Of a DNA stretch of 5,879 nucleotides, positions 1 through 4,653 are shown piece by piece. Position 1 is the stretch's first letter. Every line of letters starts with the position of its first letter. A program made the translations under genes and the position numbers. The notes beneath the pieces are model-generated. The model did not search any database, was not told where the DNA came from, and worked only from the letters and a program-made list of their open reading frames with translations. The stretch is from Streptomyces regalis (GTDB lineage Bacteria > Actinomycetota > Actinomycetes > Streptomycetales > Streptomycetaceae): assembly GCF_001509475.1 (NCBI RefSeq), contig NZ_LLZG01000137.1, positions 1-5,879 on the forward strand, in the 5' to 3' direction.

Positions 1-601
1 CCCGCGTTCCCCCTCCCTCACCGCCCTCCCACCCCGCGAAGCCCTCCGCCTCCGCATCCGCTGGGTGCAGGAACTGCAGGTGCGGCTTGTGCGGGAGGTG
101 GCTCGGCGGCTGGGGATCGCAGTGGAGCGTGTCGGGCTGTTGCGGTGGGGGGAGCTGGCCACTGTGCTGGACGGTGGGGCCCTGCCCGGCGACCTCCACG
201 CGCGCGTGCCGCGGGCCGAGTCGCCGCCGTTGCCGGACGCCTTCCGGCTCACGGACGGTCAGGTCGTCGTCGCCGAGCGGGGAGGCGGACGGCGCGACGG
301 TGTGCGGGGCGTGTCCGCGGGGCGCGTCGTCGGGACCGTGTGGGACGGCACGGGCCCGCGGCCGGCGGACGCCGTGCTGGTCGTGCGCACCCTGGACCCC
401 GGGCTCGCCCCGTTGCTTCCCGGCCTCACCGGGCTGGTCGCCCAGACCGGCAGCCCGTTGTCCCATCTGGCCGTCCTGGCAAGGGAGTTCGGACTCCCCG
501 CGGTCGTCGGCGCCACCGACGCCGTACGCCGCTTCCCGCCCGGCTCCCGACTCACCGTCGACGGGACGGCAGGTGACGTACGACTGGGGGACACGCCATG
601 A
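1..601 (+). CDS. PEP-utilising enzyme, C-terminal part (rifampin phosphotransferase/PEP synthase-like), 5' truncated
   Basis: The frame is open to the left edge (first full codon at base 2), so the gene starts outside the window and only the last 199 residues are visible. An internal GTG at 65 could be read as a start, but the frame continues upstream with plausible protein (REALRLRIRWVQELQVRL), so I treat it as internal. The last ~90 residues match the swivelling phospho-histidine domain of PEP synthase, PPDK and rifampin phosphotransferase: a DPGLAPLLPG stretch, then TGSPLSHLAVLAREFGLPAVVG, with the histidine that would carry the phosphate encoded at 464-466, then a TVDGTAG end. In this family the domain moves phosphate between a nucleotide-binding domain and a substrate site; those upstream domains are not visible, so the substrate is unknown. 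It overlaps the next gene by ATGA, which implies translational coupling. The family assignment is firm; calling it a rifampin phosphotransferase would be a guess. Confidence 0.85.
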   Translation, partial: PRSPSLTALPPREALRLRIRWVQELQVRLVREVARRLGIAVERVGLLRWGELATVLDGGALPGDLHARVPRAESPPLPDAFRLTDGQVVVAERGGGRRDGVRGVSAGRVVGTVWDGTGPRPADAVLVVRTLDPGLAPLLPGLTGLVAQTGSPLSHLAVLAREFGLPAVVGATDAVRRFPPGSRLTVDGTAGDVRLGDTP

Positions 602-1512
602 GGAAGATCACGTACGTCTTCGGAGCGCTGGTCGCCGCCGGCGCGGGCACCTACCTCGTCGTCTATCTGTACCGGTGGCAGTGGCAGCGGGCGATGATCT
701 GCGGAGTGCTGCTGCTGGTCGTCGAGGTGATGCTGTTCGGCCTGGCGACGCTGGGGCGGCTGAACGGGCTGGAGGAGCGGCTGCGCGACACCGACCGGCG
801 GCAGCGGGAGCTGGACGCCCGCCAGGAGGACATCCTGACGCGGCTGCGCGAGCCGGCCGTGGCGCACGAGGAGAGGCGGTTCCGGTGGCTGGAGGACCCA
901 GCGGACCGGACGTACGTCTTCGTGCCGGTCCTCATGGTCGCCGGCGTACTGCTGTCCGGGCTCGCCTGGGTGGTGCAGAAGGTCGCGACGGCCACGGCGA
1001 GACCCGCCGAGCGCCGCCTGGCCGGACGGCTGGCCGTGCTCGCCGCGCCCGACCCGGCGGCCCCCGGAGATCTGGACGACCTGCCACCGCTGGGCGGCGG
1101 GCCCGGGGGCCGTACCGCACGTCTCGCCACCGTCACCGTCGTCGGCGCCGCCCTGCTCGCCGCGCTGATCGTGGGGCTCGCCGACCTCACCCAGACCCGG
1201 AAGGAAGAGGCCAACGAGAACGAGGCCACCTCCGTGGTCGTCCAGATCGAGCTGCGGGGCACGGACATGTCGTCCGACGGAAAGGCTCTGGCCGCCCAGC
1301 AGATCTGGGAGAGCTGCCGGCACTCCACGGCCGCACCGCTGCGGCACGCCTCGCTGGGCGACCTGGGAGACGGCACGTTCGCCGGAGTCGTGCGGCCCGC
1401 CCTCACCGAGCACGACCTCATGCGGCTGCGCGGCTGCCTGGAGGACGCGCCCCTGGAGCGCGCCCACCTCACGGTGGTCGGTGTCGGCGACGCGGAGGCG
1501 GTCGAAGGCTGA
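598..1512 (+). CDS. Membrane protein of unknown function, four predicted helices with a central coiled-coil-like segment
   Basis: A 304-residue protein that I do not recognise. The ATG at 598 overlaps the previous stop and is preceded by a GGGGGA ribosome site about 8 nt upstream. Hydrophobic segments lie at about residues 5-25, 32-52, 107-128 and 176-197. Between the second and third is a highly charged stretch (about 54-97, rich in Arg, Glu, Gln and Leu) that looks like a helical coiled coil. A Pro/Gly-rich linker (about 150-172) precedes the fourth helix. The last ~105 residues are soluble, with Cys240 and Cys280. With the N-terminus inside, both the charged segment and the C-terminal domain would be cytoplasmic; this topology is predicted by eye. 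Coupling to the PEP-utilising enzyme suggests the two act together, perhaps with the enzyme at the membrane, but nothing in the sequence shows a catalytic role. Confidence 0.8.
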   Translation: MRKITYVFGALVAAGAGTYLVVYLYRWQWQRAMICGVLLLVVEVMLFGLATLGRLNGLEERLRDTDRRQRELDARQEDILTRLREPAVAHEERRFRWLEDPADRTYVFVPVLMVAGVLLSGLAWVVQKVATATARPAERRLAGRLAVLAAPDPAAPGDLDDLPPLGGGPGGRTARLATVTVVGAALLAALIVGLADLTQTRKEEANENEATSVVVQIELRGTDMSSDGKALAAQQIWESCRHSTAAPLRHASLGDLGDGTFAGVVRPALTEHDLMRLRGCLEDAPLERAHLTVVGVGDAEAVEG

Positions 1513-1600
1513 CCGTGCCGCTTACCCCGCGCGCCGAGCAACTAAACATGACAAATGAGACTAATGGCACAGAAACGGACGTATCACCCAGTTGATCACA

Positions 1601-1616
1601 TAACCCGGGTTACGAT
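1601..1616 (+). promoter_or_regulatory. Palindrome TAACCCGGGTTA with overlapping -10-like TACGAT, upstream of the phosphatase gene
   Basis: The 137-bp gap before the phosphatase holds an A-rich stretch (about 1541-1580), a TTGATCA at 1592-1598 and a perfect 12-bp palindrome at 1601-1612, whose right end runs into TACGAT (1611-1616). This looks like an operator overlapping a promoter. However, TTGATC lies only 13 bp from TACGAT, too close for an ordinary -35, so the hexamers are not settled. No terminator was seen after the preceding membrane protein gene. Confidence 0.35.
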
Positions 1617-1649
1617 TCCACCCTCGTCCCCTAGTCCCCCGGGTCTCCC

Positions 1650-2354
1650 ATGGCTGTCCTCACCGCAACCCTGCCCACCGCTGCTCTCCGCAAGCGCCCG
1701 CTGTCCAGGCGCGCACTGCGGATCCTCCTCGGCATCGTCATCGGCTACATCGCCCTGTGGGCCGCCGGCGCCGGCAGCATCCTGGGCATGTCGTACCTGG
1801 CCCGCGAGGAGACTCCGGCACCTGCCGGCACGCGCTCCGTCCAGGGCGTGAACCACTTCCAGCCCGTGGACACCGACGGTCGACTGTGGCGCGGCTCCGC
1901 CCCTTCCCCGGCCGGTTACCGGGCGCTGGCGAGCATGGGCATCACCACCGTCGTCGACCTGCGCGCCGAGGACCTGAGCGCGGCCGAGCTGGCCGAACCG
2001 GGTGACGCCGGGCTGAAGGCCGTGCGCATGCCGATCCGCGACGGTCAGACGCCGTCGCCCCAGCAGGTACAGCACTTCCTCGACACCGTCGCCTCGGCGT
2101 CCGGCCCGGTGTTCGTCCACTGCGGCGCGGGTGTCGGCCGTACGGGCGCGATGGTCGCGGCGTACCTCGTGAAGACCGGTGAGGAGTCGCCGTCGCAGGC
2201 GGTCCGGCGCAACCTCGCGGTCGGACCGCCCTCGATCGAGCAGATCTACTACGGGCTGAACCTCAGCCCGGCCAAGGTGGAGCAGCCCCCGCTGCCGGTG
2301 GTGGTCCTCAGCCGCCTGGTGGACGCTCCGCGGCGCATGATGTCGTACCTGTAG
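1650..2354 (+). CDS. Membrane-anchored cysteine phosphatase, dual-specificity/tyrosine phosphatase type
   Basis: A 234-residue protein that would remove phosphate from a phosphotyrosine, other phosphoprotein or phospholipid substrate. The active-site loop is HCGAGVGRTG, the CX5R signature, with the nucleophile Cys158 (codon 2121-2123) and Arg164; Asp131 in MPIRDGQTPS is the likely general acid. The fold starts near residue 66 (QGVNHFQPVDTDGRLWRGSAPSPAGY) and includes the TTVVDLRAE strand. A basic N-terminus (RKRPLSRR) followed by a hydrophobic helix at about 22-46 suggests a signal anchor, with the catalytic domain probably outside the cell; residual attachment or cleavage cannot be told apart. 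An in-frame stop at 1632 rules out any earlier start, and ATG 1650 is the only good candidate, yet no purine-rich ribosome site precedes it. It appears to be transcribed alone and converges with the methyltransferase gene. The family is clear; the substrate is unknown. Confidence 0.88.
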   Translation: MAVLTATLPTAALRKRPLSRRALRILLGIVIGYIALWAAGAGSILGMSYLAREETPAPAGTRSVQGVNHFQPVDTDGRLWRGSAPSPAGYRALASMGITTVVDLRAEDLSAAELAEPGDAGLKAVRMPIRDGQTPSPQQVQHFLDTVASASGPVFVHCGAGVGRTGAMVAAYLVKTGEESPSQAVRRNLAVGPPSIEQIYYGLNLSPAKVEQPPLPVVVLSRLVDAPRRMMSYL

Positions 2355-2411
2355 GTCACACCTGTAGGTCACACCTCTAAGTCGCACCTGCAGGCCGTAC
2401 CCGTAAGGGAC
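2347..2411. repeat. Five degenerate 13-bp tandem repeats between convergent genes
   Basis: Units begin at 2347, 2360, 2373, 2386 and 2399. The first two are identical (ACCTGTAGGTCAC) and the next three drift (ACCTCTAAGTCGC, ACCTGCAGGCCGT, ACCCGTAAGGGAC). Each unit contains a small inverted repeat of the form ACCT-NN-AGGT, intact in units 1 and 2 and decayed in the others. The array starts in the last codons of the phosphatase gene, whose TAG stop lies within unit 1, and fills the space to the methyltransferase stop at 2415. It may act as a two-way transcription end or be a slippage product; no classical terminator hairpin was found in the gap. Confidence 0.8.
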
Positions 2412-2414
2412 GAA

Positions 2415-3203
2415 CTACGGCTTGCGCCCCACTGCCCCGTACCCGGGGATGACCCCGTCATCCTGTCCGGGTACGGGCTCACCCAGTTCGGGGTGCCAGT
2501 GGTGCGGTACCGCGACGCCGGGCTCGACGAGTTCGAGGCCGTCGAAGAAGCGGGTGAACTCCTCGCGGGAGCGCAGGGCCAGCGTGACGCCGGCCGCCTT
2601 GAGTTTCTCGGTCGCCGCCTTCGACTCCTCGGGAGTGAAGTCGGCGGTCGCGTGGGTCATCACCAGGTAGCTGCCGGAGGGGAGTTCGGACAGCAGCCGG
2701 CCGACCAGTTCGTGCGCGCCGTCCTCGTCGGGGACGAAGTGCAGCAGCGCGACGAGAGAAAGAGCCACCGGGCGGCTGAAGTCCAGGGCCTTCTTCGCCC
2801 CCTCGACGATGGCACCGGGGTTGCGCACATCGGCTTGCAGGTACTCGGTCGCGCCTTCGTCCGTGCCGCGCAGCAGGGCCGCCGCGTGAGCCAGCACGAT
2901 GGGGTCGTTGTCGCAGTAGACGACGCGCGCGTCGGGGGCGATCTGCTGGGCGATCTGATGGAGGTTCGGCTCGGTCGGGATTCCGGTGCCGATGTCCAGG
3001 AACTGGCGTACGCCGTTCTTGGCGAGCCAGCGGGTGGCGCGGTGCATGAACGCGCGGTTGACCCGCGCCATCACCGGGACGCGCGGGTCGAGGGCGAGCA
3101 TCTGCTTCCCCATGGCCTCGTCGACGGGGTAGTTGTCCTTGCCGCCGAGATACCAGTCGTACATCCGCGCGGGATGCGGCTTGCTGGTGTCGATCTCGTT
3201 CAT
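2415..3203 (-). CDS. SAM-dependent methyltransferase, Methyltransf_19 (DUF574) family
   Basis: A 262-residue protein of an actinomycete family with a Rossmann methyltransferase fold. The family hallmark HPARMYDWYLGGKDNYPVD is at residues 10-28. SAM-binding motif I is FLDIGTGIPT (68-77), the acidic strand end VVYCDNDP is at 94-101, and YLQADVRNP at 121-129 fits the next cofactor-contacting loop. LSLVALLHFVPDED (149-161) is the usual strand after it. The methyl acceptor is not known for this family. The start chosen is ATG 3203-3201, because GGAG lies 6 nt upstream and the family sequence begins there; the frame stays open 30 codons further without family-like sequence. The gene follows the DUF397 gene on the same strand with a 94-bp gap that is relatively AT-rich, so it may have its own promoter or be read through from the regulator pair. 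Confidence 0.9.
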   Translation of the reverse strand: MNEIDTSKPHPARMYDWYLGGKDNYPVDEAMGKQMLALDPRVPVMARVNRAFMHRATRWLAKNGVRQFLDIGTGIPTEPNLHQIAQQIAPDARVVYCDNDPIVLAHAAALLRGTDEGATEYLQADVRNPGAIVEGAKKALDFSRPVALSLVALLHFVPDEDGAHELVGRLLSELPSGSYLVMTHATADFTPEESKAATEKLKAAGVTLALRSREEFTRFFDGLELVEPGVAVPHHWHPELGEPVPGQDDGVIPGYGAVGRKP

Positions 3204-3227
3204 GAGGCACTCCGTAAGACGCAAAGG

Positions 3228-3260
3228 GTTATCAACTAAGCACCAAGTAAAGGAAGTTGT
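3228..3260 (-). promoter_or_regulatory. Possible promoter of the methyltransferase gene
   Basis: The minus strand here is unusually AT-rich for this genome (ACTTCCTTTACTTGG, then TTAGTTGATAACCC). GATAAC (3233 to 3228) could be a -10 box, giving a start near 3221 and a short leader that still includes the GGAG site. No hexamer at 16-19 bp upstream resembles a normal -35, so an activator or alternative sigma factor would be needed. Confidence 0.3.
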
Positions 3261-3274
3261 GCGAGAGACAGGGC

Positions 3275-3300
3275 AGTGGCTCAAGTGGCTCAAGTGCTCA
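3275..3300. repeat. Three tandem 9-bp repeats AGTGGCTCA upstream of the methyltransferase gene
   Basis: AGTGGCTCA occurs at 3275-3283 and 3284-3292, followed by AGTGCTCA (one G missing) at 3293-3300, whose last three bases are the DUF397 stop codon. The array places CAAGTG at 3282-3287 and 3291-3296. It lies just upstream of the possible methyltransferase promoter. CAAGTG is also the half-site of the palindrome at 4614-4628 in the divergent control region, so these may be regulator binding sites. Confidence 0.7.
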
Positions 3301-3552
3301 GGAAAGGAGGAAGTCCGCCTCCCCAGCCTTGGCCCCCTCGATGAACGCCGTCATCTCGTCCGTGGTGTAGATCAGCGCCGGCCCGTCCGGGTCGGTCGAC
3401 TGACGGACGGCGATCCGGCCGTCGGCGAGCTTCATCGCCTCCAGGCAGTTGCCGCCGTTGCCGCCGCTCCACGGCTTGTGCCAGCCCTCGCTGCCCAAGT
3501 CCCGCGCGGGCATGCCGTTGTAGACGTGTATGCGCGGCTTGATGCGATCCAT
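3298..3552 (-). CDS. DUF397 small protein, partner of the upstream XRE regulator
   Basis: An 84-residue protein with the DUF397 pattern: GWHKPWSGGNGGNCLEAM (residues 23-40), RIAVRQSTDPDGPALIYTTDEMTAFIEGAKAGEADF (46-81). In Streptomyces these proteins are nearly always encoded beside an HTH/DUF5753 regulator; the Scr1/Scr2 pair is a studied example that activates antibiotic production, and the WhiJ/AbaA loci have similar members. The ATG (3552-3550) directly abuts the TGA of the regulator, and its ribosome site AAGGAG lies inside the regulator's last codons with a 6-nt spacer, so the two should be translationally coupled and made in a fixed ratio. The N-terminal ~22 residues before the core (RIKPRIHVYNGMPARDLGSE) replace the shorter leader common in the family. 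It probably binds the regulator; that is inference from the family context. Confidence 0.9.
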   Translation of the reverse strand: MDRIKPRIHVYNGMPARDLGSEGWHKPWSGGNGGNCLEAMKLADGRIAVRQSTDPDGPALIYTTDEMTAFIEGAKAGEADFLLS

Positions 3553-4413
3553 TCACAGCTCCTTGCGGAGATCCCGGAGGATCCCCTTCGTGCGATGTGC
3601 CGTTGCGGCCTGCGCCGCCATGCGGTCCATGACCTCGAGATGGGTCGCCACCTCGGTGCGCGCGTCGAGATAGACGGCGCCGGTCAGGTGCTCGCTGTAG
3701 ACCATGTCCGGCAGTTCTGACATGGCAAATCGGAACAGCACGAAGGGCCCGTACGTGCCGGGGTGCGGCCCGTTCGCGAACGGGGCCACCTGCAGCGTCA
3801 CGTTGGGCAGCTTCGTGACCTCGAGCAGCCGGTCGATCTGGGCACGCATCACCTCCGGGCCGCCGACCTGGCGGCGCAGCACGGTCTCGTCCATCACGAC
3901 CCACAGGCGGGGTGCGTCCTCGCGGGTGAGCAGTTGCTGACGTTGTATGCGCAGGGCGACATGGCGCTCGATGTCGTCGGGGCTGGTCTGGCCGATGGCG
4001 CCCGACGTCAGCACTCCGCGCGCGTAGTCCTCGGTCTGCAACAGGCCGGGCACGAAGTGGGGTTCGTACGACCTGATGAGCGCGGCGGCGCCCTCCAGGC
4101 TGACGTACATCGAGAACCAGCCGGGCAGGATGTCGTGGAACCGCTGCCACCAGCCGGGTTTGTTGGCCTCCTCGGCCAGTTGCACAAAGCCGTCGGCTTC
4201 CTCGTCGGAGATGCCGTAGGCCTTCAGGAGCAGTTGGAGGTACGGGATCTTGAGCGCGACCTCGGCCATCTCCATACGGCGGACCGTGGCGGGGGCGACG
4301 CGGAGGATGCGGGCGGCCTCCTCACGCTTGAGCCCGGCGCGTTCCCGCAGGTCCAGCAGGCGTCGGCCGAGGACGACCTGACCGACCGTCGGCGCGGACC
4401 GCGGCTCGCTCAC
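3553..4413 (-). CDS. XRE-family HTH regulator with DUF5753 domain (WhiJ/AbaA/Scr1 type)
   Basis: A 286-residue DNA-binding regulator. An XRE-type helix-turn-helix spans about residues 10-67 (GRRLLDLRERAGLKREEAARILRVAPATVRRMEMAEVA). It is followed by the DUF5753 domain (about 100-280), recognisable from SLEGAAALIRSYEPHFVPGLLQTEDYARGVL and VTLQVAPFANGPHPGTYGPFVLFRF, a presumed ligand or partner-sensing region. The start is GTG 4413-4411, with GGAGG 6 nt upstream; the frame stays open 45 codons further, but that part reads as low-quality Ser/Arg-rich protein and would place the start inside the control region. The length is normal for the family. It heads a pair with the DUF397 gene and diverges from the anti-sigma-like ATPase gene. 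Members of this family control development and antibiotic production in Streptomyces; self-regulation through the dyads at 4593-4628 is inferred. Confidence 0.92.
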   Translation of the reverse strand: MSEPRSAPTVGQVVLGRRLLDLRERAGLKREEAARILRVAPATVRRMEMAEVALKIPYLQLLLKAYGISDEEADGFVQLAEEANKPGWWQRFHDILPGWFSMYVSLEGAAALIRSYEPHFVPGLLQTEDYARGVLTSGAIGQTSPDDIERHVALRIQRQQLLTREDAPRLWVVMDETVLRRQVGGPEVMRAQIDRLLEVTKLPNVTLQVAPFANGPHPGTYGPFVLFRFAMSELPDMVYSEHLTGAVYLDARTEVATHLEVMDRMAAQAATAHRTKGILRDLRKEL

Positions 4414-4433
4414 GCTCCACCTCCACGAATGAG

Positions 4434-4466
4434 TCCCGACAGGCCGATTGGATCCCGACAGGCCGA
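4434..4466. repeat. 14-bp direct repeat pair TCCCGACAGGCCGA
   Basis: Identical copies lie at 4434-4447 and 4453-4466, 19 bp apart (close to two helical turns), 20 to 55 bp upstream of the XRE regulator start. If the regulator is transcribed from the divergent dyads, both copies fall in its 5' leader; otherwise they may be binding sites near an unseen promoter. Confidence 0.7.
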
Positions 4467-4474
4467 CGGCGCCA

Positions 4475-4497
4475 TTCGAAGACCTGTTTCGAAGACC
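4475..4497. repeat. 10-bp direct repeat pair TTCGAAGACC
   Basis: Identical copies at 4475-4484 and 4488-4497, 13 bp apart, each containing the self-complementary TTCGAA. Together with the 14-bp repeats just to the left they form a repeat-rich stretch of about 65 bp with no gene, in the leader or promoter of the XRE regulator. Confidence 0.65.
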
Positions 4498-4512
4498 CCG
4501 GGCAGAACCGGC

Positions 4513-4528
4513 GGATCTTCGGTGATCC
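4513..4528. other. Small inverted repeat GGATC-TTCGGT-GATCC
   Basis: A perfect 5-bp stem with a 6-base loop, in the gap between the divergent genes and probably in the leader of the XRE regulator transcript. It could be a weak RNA hairpin or a protein binding site; chance is possible at this size. Confidence 0.35.
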
Positions 4529-4592
4529 CAACTGGCGCCGTTCGACATGCTGTTGCGAGCAGTGTGCCACGGCCTTCCACCGCGTCACACGG

Positions 4593-4613
4593 CACTCTGC
4601 ATTTTTCAGAGTG
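4593..4613. promoter_or_regulatory. Dyad CACTCTG-N7-CAGAGTG, candidate operator
   Basis: A perfect 7-bp inverted repeat with a T-rich 7-bp centre (CATTTTT). It sits directly left of the second dyad (4614-4628). It would lie just upstream of the -35 of the rightward promoter and over the -10 of the possible leftward promoter. Position and symmetry suit a dimeric regulator, with the adjacent XRE protein the obvious candidate. Confidence 0.55.
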
Positions 4614-4624
4614 ACACTTGCCAA
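4594..4624 (-). promoter_or_regulatory. Possible leftward promoter for the XRE regulator and DUF397 pair
   Basis: On the minus strand TTGGCA (4624 to 4619) is followed, after 19 bp, by CAGAGT (4599 to 4594), which resembles the Streptomyces vegetative -10 (TAGAGT-like). The spacing is slightly long. It would start RNA near 4587 and give a leader of about 174 nt to the GTG at 4413, containing the direct repeats described separately. No better promoter closer to the gene was seen. Confidence 0.35.
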
Positions 4625-4628
4625 GTGT
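4614..4628. promoter_or_regulatory. Palindrome ACACTTG-C-CAAGTGT over the -35 box, candidate operator
   Basis: A perfect 7-bp inverted repeat around one central base. It covers the TTGCCA -35 of the rightward promoter and the TTGGCA of the possible leftward promoter, so a bound protein would block or control both. Its half-site CAAGTG recurs in the 9-bp repeats upstream of the methyltransferase. Confidence 0.6.
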
Positions 4629-4646
4629 TCACGGCGGGGCGATAGT
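4618..4646 (+). promoter_or_regulatory. Rightward promoter TTGCCA-17-GATAGT, implying a leaderless transcript
   Basis: TTGCCA (4618-4623) and GATAGT (4641-4646) are 17 bp apart and fit the main vegetative sigma factor consensus (TTGACA/TAGAGT-like). RNA would start about 7 nt after the -10 box, at 4653-4654, exactly at an in-frame GTG. The ATPase mRNA would then have no 5' leader, which is common in Streptomyces. Confidence 0.6.
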
Positions 4647-4653
4647 GGCAAGC

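Noticed and set aside
259..1467. A 402-codon open frame on the minus strand across the first two genes
   Set aside because: It lies antisense to two genes with clear domain or membrane features, its protein is Pro/Gly/Arg-rich without family motifs, and long antisense frames are expected in high-GC DNA.
87..1595. A 502-codon plus-strand frame overlapping the first two genes
   Set aside because: The translation is Arg/Ala/Pro-rich low-quality sequence in the wrong codon position for the G/C bias; it is a frame shadow.
2493..3239. A 248-codon plus-strand frame opposite the methyltransferase
   Set aside because: The minus strand encodes a complete Methyltransf_19 protein with SAM-binding motifs; the opposite frame has no recognisable domain.
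3204..3293. N-terminal extension of the methyltransferase to a start at 3293
   Set aside because: The added 30 residues come from the AT-rich likely promoter region; ATG 3203 has a good ribosome site and matches the family start.
3275..3300. CRISPR-like or insertion-sequence ends
   Set aside because: The repeats are only 9 bp, directly abutting without spacers, and no transposase or target duplication is present; the same holds for the 13-bp array at 2347-2411.
4414..4548. N-terminal extension of the XRE regulator to a start at 4548
   Set aside because: The extra 45 residues are Ser/Arg/Gly-rich and unlike the family, whereas GTG 4413 has a perfect GGAGG at a 6-nt spacing.
4410..4595. A 61-codon minus-strand frame in the XRE leader, considered as a leader peptide
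   Set aside because: Its start would lie inside the possible -10 box, it has no ribosome site, and it overlaps the regulator start in another frame.
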